From the NCBI GenBank assembly GCA_002345825.1, contig DDWD01000155.1, forward strand, positions 1 to 17,527: a stretch of DNA of 17,527 bases, in the 5' to 3' direction. Below are positions 1 through 7,381 of this stretch, one piece after another. The DNA is from Bacteroidales bacterium UBA2295. GTDB lineage: Bacteria; Bacteroidota; Bacteroidia; Bacteroidales; Tenuifilaceae. Each line of letters opens with the position of its first letter. Within the stretch, counting starts at the first letter, position 1. The notes beneath the pieces are model-generated. The model ran no database searches and was not told the origin of the DNA. It saw only the letters and a program-made list of their open reading frames with translations. The position numbers were made by a program, and so were the translations under genes.

Positions 1-882
1 TTGGTGGCATAAGCCCGCACGTAATAAGTTGTGCCTAAATTTAAACCTGTCAGCTCGCTGGTAAAATTACCCGTGCTGGTACCGTCGGATGTTGTATTAT
101 CAATGGTTGTAGGGTTGGGCGATGTGCTGTAGCATACGCCGCGGGAGGTGATAGCAAAACCGCCGTCATTGGTAATGTTGCCGCCGGAAGTGGCAGAAGT
201 GGCAGTAATGTTTGTAATATCAGCCGTGGTAATCTCTGGCAACCCGTCGTTGGTGGTGAAAACCTGCTCGTCGCCGTATTGGGTGCCCGCATCGTTGGTA
301 GCGTAGGCACGCACGTAGTAAGTAGTAGCTAAATTTAATCCTGTTAGCTGGCTGGCAAAAGTTCCAGAACCTGTGCCATCTGTGGTGGGATTGTCAGCGG
401 TTGTGGGATTGGGCGAGGTGCTGTAGCAAACGCCGCGGGCGGTGATGGCAAAACCCCCGTCATTGGTAATGCTGCCGCCTGAAGTGGCAGCAGTGGCAGT
501 AATGTTAATAATATCAGCCGTGGTAACCTCTGGCAACCCGTCGTTGGTGGTAAAAGTCTGCTCGTCGCCGTATTGCGCACCTGCCTCATTGGTGGCGTAA
601 GCCCGCACGTAGTAAGTTGTGTTAAATTCTAATTCTGAAAGTTCACTAGCAAAACTACCCGTGCCGGTGCCGTCAGTAGTTGTATTATCAGTGACTGTGG
701 GGTTGGGCAAGGTGCTGTAGCATACGCCCCGTGCGGTGATGGCGGAACCGCCGTCGTCGGTAATGTGCCCGCCGGAGGTGGCAGCAGTGGCTGTAATGCT
801 GGTGATTTCTGCGGTTGAAATTTGTATACTACCATCTCTTGTTGTAAACTCTTTTTCTACGCCATAAGCCGTACCCGCTTCA
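1..882 (-). repeat. Tandem 294-bp in-frame repeats within the lipoprotein gene
   Basis: The same sequence (TTGGTGGCATAAGC and variants) recurs at 1, 295, 589 and 883, exactly 294 bp apart, which is 98 codons. Three full units lie between 1 and 882, and a fourth, longer unit follows up to about 1300. The two leftmost units agree at most positions at DNA and protein level, which suggests recent duplication, while the rightmost (N-terminal) copies are more diverged. Exact multiples of three keep the reading frame, so unit number could vary without breaking the protein. Confidence 0.9.
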
Positions 883-1622
883 TTGGTAGCATAGGAACGC
901 ACGTAGTAGGTAGTATTTGGTTGAAGGTCGGTTAGGGTACTCGTAAAAGTACCAGTTCCAGACCCGTCAGAAGTATAATCTCCTGTATTGACATTATCTT
1001 TATTTATGCCAGCAATGCTTTGTGACACATTTTTCTTGCTTGCTGCAAGCAATTTCTTTTTAGACTTTAGTGAATCTGATTTTAAATCGTCAGTTGAATT
1101 TTCTCCTTCTAACACAGGGTTTGGGCTGGTGCTCCACACCACGCCACGGGCGGTAACGGCTGCCCCGCCATCGGAGGTTATATTTCCGCCAGTAAAAGCC
1201 GAAGTGGCTGTAACATTTGTTACTTCTGTGGTGGTTAGGACCGATTGGCCATCGAGCGTGTTAATAGATACAGCTTTTCCGTACACTATACCTTCGGCTG
1301 ATTGGCAGTAAGCTCGAACGTAATACTGCGTGTTTAAATTTAAGCCAACAATATCACTTGTAAAGTCTCCAACCTTGGGGTTTCCCAAACTTGCTTTACC
1401 ATCTTCAATGGTTGGATCGTTATGGGTGGCATAGCAGAAGCCATGATCAGTGTTACCCTCGCCGCTGAGGTCAATAATTTTGGCGCTAACCGTTAGTGAG
1501 GTTGCCAGTGGGATTGCTGTGCCTGTTTCTACCTTGGTCAGTGGCGTTACTTCGAACTTTTCGCAGGTTGAGAAAAAAGCAACCGAAAAAGTTAGTAATG
1601 TGATATATGTTATTCGCTTCAT
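1..1622 (-). CDS. Repeat-containing surface lipoprotein (Fn3-like tandem repeats), C-terminus outside window
   Basis: The minus-strand frame opening at ATG 1622 stays open to the left edge, about 540 codons, so the C-terminus is missing. It starts MKRITYITLLTFSVAFFSTCEK: a hydrophobic signal with a Cys at residue 20 followed by Glu-Lys, as in Bacteroidota lipoproteins, although Thr before the Cys is not the ideal lipobox. After a diverged first repeat come repeats of about 98 residues with the recurring phrases TYYVRAYATNEAGT.YG, ATSGGNITNDGG and RGVCYSTSPNPT, ending DGTGTG.F.S.L.GL. This is the fibronectin-III-like repeat common in secreted and surface proteins of Bacteroidota. The gene follows the caspase-like gene by 28 nt on the same strand, so the two are probably cotranscribed. 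The repeat that starts near 1230 and ends near 930 carries about 41 extra residues. A surface or adhesive role is inference only. Confidence 0.85.
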   Translation of the reverse strand, partial: MKRITYITLLTFSVAFFSTCEKFEVTPLTKVETGTAIPLATSLTVSAKIIDLSGEGNTDHGFCYATHNDPTIEDGKASLGNPKVGDFTSDIVGLNLNTQYYVRAYCQSAEGIVYGKAVSINTLDGQSVLTTTEVTNVTATSAFTGGNITSDGGAAVTARGVVWSTSPNPVLEGENSTDDLKSDSLKSKKKLLAASKKNVSQSIAGINKDNVNTGDYTSDGSGTGTFTSTLTDLQPNTTYYVRSYATNEAGTAYGVEKEFTTRDGSIQISTAEITSITATAATSGGHITDDGGSAITARGVCYSTLPNPTVTDNTTTDGTGTGSFASELSELEFNTTYYVRAYATNEAGAQYGDEQTFTTNDGLPEVTTADIINITATAATSGGSITNDGGFAITARGVCYSTSPNPTTADNPTTDGTGSGTFASQLTGLNLATTYYVRAYATNDAGTQYGDEQVFTTNDGLPEITTADITNITATSATSGGNITNDGGFAITSRGVCYSTSPNPTTIDNTTSDGTSTGNFTSELTGLNLGTTYYVRAYAT

Positions 1623-1650
1623 CTTATTATGCCCTTTAATTATCAATGTT

Positions 1651-4032
1651 TTAGTAAGTCACTATCACCCTATTATTGTCGCCATGAAACATAGGGGTTT
1701 GGGTTCCAATAATTTTGCCTGAAGTTTCCTTAACGTTTGTTACAACGTATTCTTTTAGTTCTCCAAGGGTAATAACCCTATCTCCGTTTGCATCGGCAGT
1801 TCCTTGCAATCCAGCCGCAAGGAAGTAGGTGAAAAGACCTGTCTCAGTATCATCAAAACCAAGTGAGGTTTCCTCACCAGTAGATGATGTGATTACTGTG
1901 AAATTGGGGTCGGCAAGCCAGCTATTGCGGGGACGAAGACGAACGCCTTTCTGGGCTATAAGGTTCTCGGTGGCCACCTTTGTCGAGGTGCGGGACGCCC
2001 CGCTGAAGCAAGCATCGAGAATTACGGTTACATGCTTTGCTCCTAGCTTACTCAGGTTTTCGTACAGTTTCTCAATATTATACCCCTGAGTCTCCAACCT
2101 GCTAATCTTTCCATCACTGGGGAAAAGGTATATATCCTTACCATCCTTATTGGGCACGCCATGCCCCGAGTAGAACACGAAAACCTCGGTCTCGCCCTTT
2201 ACAATGGCCTTTCGTAGCTCGCCAACATCGGGATTAAAGATATCATCGAAGAAGAAACCTGCAACCTGGTCGTTGGTGAATTCAATTACTTGCTCTACGC
2301 CAAGAACTTTCTCGAAGTATTTCTTCATTATTTTCGCGTCGTTATCGGCGTAGGGGGCAGGTGGTAGCTCGCGGTAGTTGGCAACACCAATAACAACACC
2401 AACAGAATTTTGCCTTACAGTTTGCGATGGTGCCACATTGGCAATATTCACCACATTGGCAATGTTTGCCCTAAACTTGTTTGAGGTATATTCAAATCGG
2501 GCAACATTCTTTTTGAGCGATTCCACATCCGACTTAATTTCAACAATGTTGGGCTTGGGTGGGGTTTGGTCAAGCGCAATGGGAAGCTGCTCGTTCTTTA
2601 AATCGCCCCTGCCAATATCCTCTGTAACCGAGAGGAATATGGGTAGTTTATCCTTGATGGTTACCCTACGGTTGGGGCTAAGGGTAAAGTAAATATCTTT
2701 CACTTCGCCCGGGAGAACATCTCCAAGTTTACCGTTTACATCGTTAATATAAATATTGGGGTCGTTGGTTATTATGGTGTACACCGCATTGCTTGCAACC
2801 CCTTGTCCAATGTTTTGCACCACAAGTTTAGCCTTCACCTGCTCGCCAGCCTGTAGCTGACCGTCAGATTTTAATGCCATAGTGCCAATACCGGCATCAA
2901 TAATCTCATGCCCCGATATGGCAAATTTTGGCGGTTGATATGCATAGGTATTTAAAACTAGGTAAGCCGGCTCCATATCGTAACCATAGTGCTCGCTAAC
3001 AGTAATAGCTAATTTATGTGTTGCTGTTTTTAAATCAATATCTGTACTAATGGGAACTACAATCTCTTTCGTTTCATTTGGCTTTAACACATTAATTTTC
3101 TGGTTAGCATTTTCAATACAAAAACTCTCATCAATTTTATTTGATGTAACATTTACATTAAGCAACATTGCATCTCCCCCCCCCTGGTTGCTAAGTGTGA
3201 TTTTCAATTTAGCATTTTCACGGCTTTCAAGTATGCCGTTACGATTATCGTCGATAAATTCGAGAGCCGCAAAGAGGTTTGGCGGCAAGCTTCGTGTATT
3301 AATGTTTTGCGCAGGCGACGTTGCAGCGTAAAGTCGGTATCCACTATCGGTAATGACAGATTGGGGTTTAATATTCTCATATTTTGATGATTTTGATAGG
3401 ATACCAGCATAGTTAAGCAGCCAAATAGCTGCTCCGGCACCCGCCATTATTAGCGATACCTGACGATACTGCTGTGCCGATTTAAAGTTCGGGTCTTCTG
3501 CATGCGGTAGGTTTGAGTTCTGATACTGGTTAAATGCATTGGTTGACATGGAGTATGTTCCAATTGAGCCACCTATTAAACCGTAAGCCAGAATACCCTT
3601 CAGCCAGTATGGCTTGCCCTTCTTAAACTGGTAATCACCAGCACCGGGAAAAAGAGTAGAGTAGGCAAATGCTTTTCCAGCGCTAGCCTTAGGTATTAAC
3701 TTGGCATTAACCCTAGCAGAAATTTTTTCATCTAAAACATATCCATCCGCTTTAGGATCCCAGATTATAAGTTTATCCCCAACACCATGCACTAGATTCA
3801 AATCTCCCTTTAGAGTTTTTGCGTCAATTTGCTGTTTATTTTCATCGAAAAACTCTACCCAAACGGCATACCTATCGGAACTCTTGCCATTTATTATCTT
3901 GTAGGGTACTCTTACTTTACTTTCATAGTACCGGAGGTTTACATCTGCTATCCTAACATCGGAAGATAGCTGAGCCTTGGTGCCCGAAAAAAATAGCAGC
4001 AATAGGATTAGTGTCAAGCAATTTCTTTTCAT
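1651..4032 (-). CDS. Secreted caspase-like (C14 family) peptidase with CARDB-like and EF-hand-like segments
   Basis: A 793-residue protein. Residues 1-20 form a signal peptide ending TKAQ. Residues 21-120 look like a beta-rich domain. Residues 120-215 contain two hydrophobic segments (about 144-160 and 192-210) around a PGAG motif, like the membrane-associated part of other Bacteroidota exported proteins. Residues 250-490 read as two CARDB/Fn3-like beta domains. A short repetitive linker follows (NIANVVNIANVAPS, 523-536), then a caspase fold from 541 to the end. The catalytic dyad is visible: His624 in YSGHG and Cys675 in DACFSG. Two EF-hand-like loops are present: 261-272 (DDNRNGILESRE) and 747-758 (DANGDRVITLGE, close to the C-terminus of the caspase domain). 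The repeat lipoprotein gene starts 28 nt downstream. Substrate unknown. A run of nine G at 3176-3184 (residues 284-286) is a possible slippage site. Family assignment is strong; role is not known. Confidence 0.93.
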   Translation of the reverse strand: MKRNCLTLILLLLFFSGTKAQLSSDVRIADVNLRYYESKVRVPYKIINGKSSDRYAVWVEFFDENKQQIDAKTLKGDLNLVHGVGDKLIIWDPKADGYVLDEKISARVNAKLIPKASAGKAFAYSTLFPGAGDYQFKKGKPYWLKGILAYGLIGGSIGTYSMSTNAFNQYQNSNLPHAEDPNFKSAQQYRQVSLIMAGAGAAIWLLNYAGILSKSSKYENIKPQSVITDSGYRLYAATSPAQNINTRSLPPNLFAALEFIDDNRNGILESRENAKLKITLSNQGGGDAMLLNVNVTSNKIDESFCIENANQKINVLKPNETKEIVVPISTDIDLKTATHKLAITVSEHYGYDMEPAYLVLNTYAYQPPKFAISGHEIIDAGIGTMALKSDGQLQAGEQVKAKLVVQNIGQGVASNAVYTIITNDPNIYINDVNGKLGDVLPGEVKDIYFTLSPNRRVTIKDKLPIFLSVTEDIGRGDLKNEQLPIALDQTPPKPNIVEIKSDVESLKKNVARFEYTSNKFRANIANVVNIANVAPSQTVRQNSVGVVIGVANYRELPPAPYADNDAKIMKKYFEKVLGVEQVIEFTNDQVAGFFFDDIFNPDVGELRKAIVKGETEVFVFYSGHGVPNKDGKDIYLFPSDGKISRLETQGYNIEKLYENLSKLGAKHVTVILDACFSGASRTSTKVATENLIAQKGVRLRPRNSWLADPNFTVITSSTGEETSLGFDDTETGLFTYFLAAGLQGTADANGDRVITLGELKEYVVTNVKETSGKIIGTQTPMFHGDNNRVIVTY
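3176..3184 (-). repeat. Poly-G (9) tract inside the caspase-like gene
   Basis: The plus strand has nine consecutive C, read as G9 on the coding strand within the codons for Asn-Gln-Gly-Gly-Gly-Asp. Loss of one G leads to a TAA about nine codons later, and gain of one G leads to a TAA within about eight codons. Either change would remove the whole caspase domain. Such tracts are classic slippage sites in phase-variable genes of other bacteria; that it varies here is inference. Confidence 0.75.
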
Positions 4033-4090
4033 AACTATTTGATTATTTGCTGTTTTAACAAACAGGAGGTTTGGCTTTTTCAGTAAGATT

Positions 4091-4123
4091 AGGGGTTAAG
4101 CCCTTCGGGTATCCCCAGCCCCT
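4091..4123 (-). other. Nested stem-loop in the leader of the caspase-like gene
   Basis: AGGGG at 4091-4095 pairs with CCCCT at 4119-4123, and inside it CCC-TTC-GGG (4101-4109) forms a small hairpin. It lies about 60-90 nt upstream of the ATG at 4032 and would be in the 5' leader if transcription starts near the palindrome at 4162-4189. No T-tract follows in the minus direction, so it is not an obvious terminator. A role in translation control is only a possibility. Confidence 0.3.
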
Positions 4124-4161
4124 CCAAAACCAGAGTTAAAATTACAAAGCCCTAAAACCAA

Positions 4162-4189
4162 AAAAAATACCCAACGTTGGGTATTTTTT
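4162..4189. terminator. 28-bp perfect palindrome, copy 1 (bidirectional terminator-like)
   Basis: A perfect 28-bp inverted repeat: six A, the core ATACCCAACGTTGGGTAT extended by its flanks, and six T. It has the form of a bidirectional Rho-independent terminator (short GC stem, A-tract and T-tract). It lies 40 nt downstream of the stop of the small minus-strand ORF at 4229-4504 and about 130 nt upstream of the caspase gene start. The identical 28 bp occur at 7254-7281 and the central 20 bp at 8651-8670. Confidence 0.65.
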
Positions 4190-4228
4190 GTTTTATTATT
4201 CTGTCATTATGTTCTCTAAAACGAAAAA

Positions 4229-4504
4229 CTATTCCCAAAACTTTTTCATTTCGAAATCATCGATTGCCAAAATCCCCTCGCAGGCATACCTGCAAAAATG
4301 CTCATATCCTTTTTCTGTAGGCTCAAAACTTTTTATCTTACTGAACTCCAGGCTTAAATCTGGGGAGTATTTGGGCAAAGAAACGATTTTTTTCTTCAGG
4401 CACGCTTCGTTATCAGATAGTATATAGCCGCCAGATCTTTGCCAACTGCCTTCGCGCTCTGTCTCTGACACATAATAAAGTATTTTAGTCTCTTTCATAT
4501 GCAA
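4229..4504 (-). CDS. Small hypothetical protein
   Basis: A 91-residue ORF starting MHMKETKILYYVSETEREG; the Met at residue 3 is an equally possible start. There is no signal peptide or membrane segment, and the protein is charged, with two cysteines close together (CRYAC) near the C-terminus. I do not recognise a family. A terminator-like palindrome 40 nt after the stop and a lack of competing frames support a real gene, but the codon pattern alone is weak evidence. It is flanked by genes for exported proteins, yet it would itself be cytoplasmic. Confidence 0.5.
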   Translation of the reverse strand: MHMKETKILYYVSETEREGSWQRSGGYILSDNEACLKKKIVSLPKYSPDLSLEFSKIKSFEPTEKGYEHFCRYACEGILAIDDFEMKKFWE

Positions 4505-4952
4505 AAAACTTATTCACTTTTAAAAATACGATATTTAATCACTCTCATATGCCAGGCTTTAATCAATACCCTTTAGCGATTAAATGAATAATAATTGAGA
4601 CTGTTAGTCGCAAGTGTTTACCCATACTGATCCGTGAGCGATTAATCAATTCTATAAATTTTAAATCTTTAACAACCTACTTCTCGTTTAATTTTACTAA
4701 AAAACACTTTTTTCTTTCACAATCAATCTTCTTTATCATTTATCGAGGTACGTTTCATTATCCATTTACCCTACAACAATCCCTAATTCAATAGCTGCTT
4801 TTTGTGCGAAATATTTGTTAGACGTTAAAAAGATCAAATAGTTGAGAAGATTAAAGTTCGATTGTTTAAAGTTAATGTGTTTCATTTGGTTTCATAAGTT
4901 GATGTATTACATTTTAATCAATAGGTAATAGTATTACGTTTTATAAAATAAT
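4505..4952. other. AT-rich intergenic stretch without recognised gene
   Basis: About 450 bp of AT-rich sequence between two minus-strand genes. I see no coding frame, tRNA or clear terminator. The only repeats noticed are the 9-mer AGCGATTAA at 4575-4583 and 4637-4645, and TTAAAGTT twice near 4850-4875. It may hold the promoter of the small ORF at 4504 and the 3' untranslated part of the MORN gene ending at 4953. Confidence 0.6.
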
Positions 4953-7190
4953 TTATTTACTATTATACACTGTAGTAAAATTTAATTCTTCAGTTGCAGT
5001 TAGGATTATTTTGTCTTTATAACCTATTTTAGTATTTCGAGGTACTGATATTTTTTCATTATATGATCTAATTGAATAAATTTTCCCACCTTTTTGATTA
5101 GGGTAATAAAGGTAAATAGTTGCGGGGATTCTGCCAATAACTTCAAGCCATACGCCAACATAATCGGGTGTAACATTTGCTTTTAATTCTTCATTTTCTT
5201 TGCGGATTATATAAGCCTGGTCTATCCTTTCACCCTTATAATATTCTGCCTTTTCAGGATTACCATCCACCCAGGCTATTCCAACACCGTGTCTTTCCCC
5301 ATCTATATATTCACCATCGTATGCAGGGCTTTCGTCCGGGTTGAACTCTTTTCCTTTGCCATGATATTTACTTTCAGCAAACTGACCTTCGTAAAAGAGG
5401 GCACCATTCTTGTTAAACATTTTACCCTCACCATGAAATTCCCCGTTCATAAAAGAACCGACATACTTCGTGCCGCTTGCATAAACATATTCACCCTGAC
5501 CATGAAACAGTCCTTCTTTAAAACTTCCTTTATAATGTCCACCTTTAGGGTATTTTACTTCTCCCTCTATTATCGTCCCATCCACGAATTCCCCTTTCAA
5601 AATAAGCCCATCATCAAAATGTCTTATCCCGTTCCCATGGAGTTTGAGGTTCTTGAAATCTCCTTCATCATATCCATTGGAATAAATTCTCAAATCTATT
5701 ATTAGCAGTGAGTCTTTTAATAGTCCCCAAACAAGAAATCTGTCCTCTTCTCCATAGAATCCCTGAACTCCCTTGTCGGTGATTGTGTTAACTAAAGCAA
5801 AACGAATCTTATCATCCACCATTTTAAATTTTTTCTTTTCTCCGCCATACCAACTATTGCCTTGGAAATGAATTCTTGACATATTTTTACTCAGAAATTC
5901 CGGGAAGTCAATTTTATACTCATCGTCAGATAGCCCTGGTGCAATCCATTCCTTCAGATATACATGATATTGTGTACTATCGATCAAAAATTGTTTAATT
6001 GCCCTGATTTTCTTGTAATTTTCTTTGGAATACAAATCTGGAGAAAGGTGATTTTCTTCAATCAGTCCGGGAATGTAAGACTGAGTAATTTTTGATGCAA
6101 AAAATTTATTTTTAAATAAAGAAGGATCTGCATCAAATTTTCCGTCTCTCATTACAAGCCAATCACCTTCTATATTTTGAAGAAGGGTAAAACTTTTTTC
6201 CGGGTTTGTTATATCAAAAATCTCAAATCTATATCCTGTAATTCCATATTTTTTATTTTTTCCTTTTGAATTAGGATTATAAACAAAATACTTTGAGTTT
6301 GTTAGTTTTTGGTCGTAATAAAAAACTTTCCCTGTTTTTTTATTGATTATTGAATAATGCTTTTCTCGTCGTCTGGAAGTAATAACCAGGTCTGATAAGG
6401 AGCTAAAATCATCCCGGGTCAGAAATTTAATTTCTTCCTGTTCGCCAATTTTGGTTTTCCCGTTATCATCGCTTACTTCGTATACTTTATATGTTGTGTT
6501 AACATAGCCGGTAGCTTTATAACACCATAATCGGGAAATATCATCGTGATTACCTCCATATCCGTAGTAGCTACTTTTGAGTTTTTTCTTATCTGCATAC
6601 CAACCATTCAACTTTTCAAGGTCTTCATAATATATTTTTCCATCATATTCATCATAATACATGTACTTATTAGAGACATGATTTAGATGGCAATTACTCC
6701 AGGTTTCATTTTTTTTAAAACTCCAGTTATCAAGGTTTACAACGTAAAACACTCCACTTCCAGCAGAAAACACCAGCCATTTACCATTGGGTGAGAAAAA
6801 AGCATTCCAGCATTTGGTCTTAAAATATTTGTAAGTACCATCTTGCGTATTAACTATATATAATGTATCACTTTTACTAGGTGTTTTGTAGCGGTCGCTA
6901 TATTTGTAATATGCGATATAATTACCTTTACTTGACATATCTTTAACCTCTGTTCCTTTGATCTCATCATTTAGTTTTATTTGTTGATGTTCACCGGTTT
7001 TTAGGTTCCATTTGTTAATGAATCGGTCAGTGGCACTAATCAAGGTTTGGTTGTCTGCTGTCACAAAAGTAGCACATTCAAAAGTACCCCTAAAATGCCT
7101 TTCTAGTTGCGAGTTATCTTTAATTTGACCGAAAAGTAAAGAATTGTTTAGAACAAGTAACGACAGTAAGATTAGTATGCTGCTTTTCAT
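4953..7190 (-). CDS. Secreted protein with propeller-like N-terminus and C-terminal MORN repeats
   Basis: A 745-residue protein with a signal peptide (MKSSILILLSLLVLNNSLLFGQ). Residues about 30-340 hold weak WD40/propeller-like strands (LISATDRFINKWNL, WNAFFSPNGKWLVFSAGSG). Residues 343-355 (DWLVMRDGKFDAD) resemble the 'W.V.tpDG.fd' segment found after WD40 repeats in some bacterial caspase-like proteins, but no caspase domain follows here. From about 517 to 640 there are MORN repeats: LHGNG, YPKGGHYKGSFKEGLFHGQG, YASGTKYVGSFMNGEFHGEG, YEGQFAESKYHGKG, YDGEYIDGERHGVG. The last 85 residues form an unrecognised beta-rich tail. MORN repeats often bind lipid or protein surfaces; the role of this exported version is unknown. 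Transcription probably starts at the -7 box near 7230. Confidence 0.85.
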   Translation of the reverse strand: MKSSILILLSLLVLNNSLLFGQIKDNSQLERHFRGTFECATFVTADNQTLISATDRFINKWNLKTGEHQQIKLNDEIKGTEVKDMSSKGNYIAYYKYSDRYKTPSKSDTLYIVNTQDGTYKYFKTKCWNAFFSPNGKWLVFSAGSGVFYVVNLDNWSFKKNETWSNCHLNHVSNKYMYYDEYDGKIYYEDLEKLNGWYADKKKLKSSYYGYGGNHDDISRLWCYKATGYVNTTYKVYEVSDDNGKTKIGEQEEIKFLTRDDFSSLSDLVITSRRREKHYSIINKKTGKVFYYDQKLTNSKYFVYNPNSKGKNKKYGITGYRFEIFDITNPEKSFTLLQNIEGDWLVMRDGKFDADPSLFKNKFFASKITQSYIPGLIEENHLSPDLYSKENYKKIRAIKQFLIDSTQYHVYLKEWIAPGLSDDEYKIDFPEFLSKNMSRIHFQGNSWYGGEKKKFKMVDDKIRFALVNTITDKGVQGFYGEEDRFLVWGLLKDSLLIIDLRIYSNGYDEGDFKNLKLHGNGIRHFDDGLILKGEFVDGTIIEGEVKYPKGGHYKGSFKEGLFHGQGEYVYASGTKYVGSFMNGEFHGEGKMFNKNGALFYEGQFAESKYHGKGKEFNPDESPAYDGEYIDGERHGVGIAWVDGNPEKAEYYKGERIDQAYIIRKENEELKANVTPDYVGVWLEVIGRIPATIYLYYPNQKGGKIYSIRSYNEKISVPRNTKIGYKDKIILTATEELNFTTVYNSK

Positions 7191-7229
7191 ATATATTTTT
7201 TGAAGTTGTCTTTAATGAAAATACAATAC

Positions 7230-7237
7230 CAAAGTTA
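7230..7237 (-). promoter_or_regulatory. Candidate -7 box (TAACTTTG) for the MORN-repeat gene
   Basis: On the minus strand TAACTTTG matches the Bacteroidota -7 consensus TAnnTTTG and lies about 40 nt before the ATG at 7190. The nearest upstream TTG is inside the palindrome, 26 nt away, which is longer than the usual spacing, so the -33 part is not convincing. Confidence 0.45.
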
Positions 7238-7253
7238 GAGATTAGGTTTTTAT

Positions 7254-7281
7254 AAAAAATACCCAACGTTGGGTATTTTTT
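7254..7281. terminator. 28-bp perfect palindrome, copy 2
   Basis: This is base-for-base the same 28 bp as at 4162-4189, with A6 and T6 tails. It lies 101 nt after the stop of the YD-repeat lipoprotein gene and about 65 nt before the start of the MORN-repeat gene. It may act as a terminator for the first, a regulatory site for the second, or both. To its right the sequence resembles that right of copy 3 (shared AATGC, GG and GATTTTG blocks). Confidence 0.65.
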
Positions 7282-7331
7282 GCTTTAATGCAGGGAAAGA
7301 TTTTGGGTAATTATGCATCCCGGGAGCAATA

Positions 7332-7366
7332 CAATTTGGGCTTTGGCAGTGCCAAAGCCCAAATTG
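7332..7366 (-). terminator. Strong 17-bp-arm hairpin just after the YD-repeat lipoprotein gene
   Basis: CAATTTGGGCTTTGGCA and its exact reverse complement flank a single G. In RNA this gives a stem of about 16 bp with a tiny loop, 15 nt after the stop codon at 7382. There is no T-tract on the minus-strand exit side, so it may be a 3'-end stabiliser or a non-canonical terminator rather than a standard one. A second short palindrome (TCCCGGGA, about 7318-7325) lies next to it. Confidence 0.6.
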
Positions 7367-7381
7367 GTAACAAAACGAATA

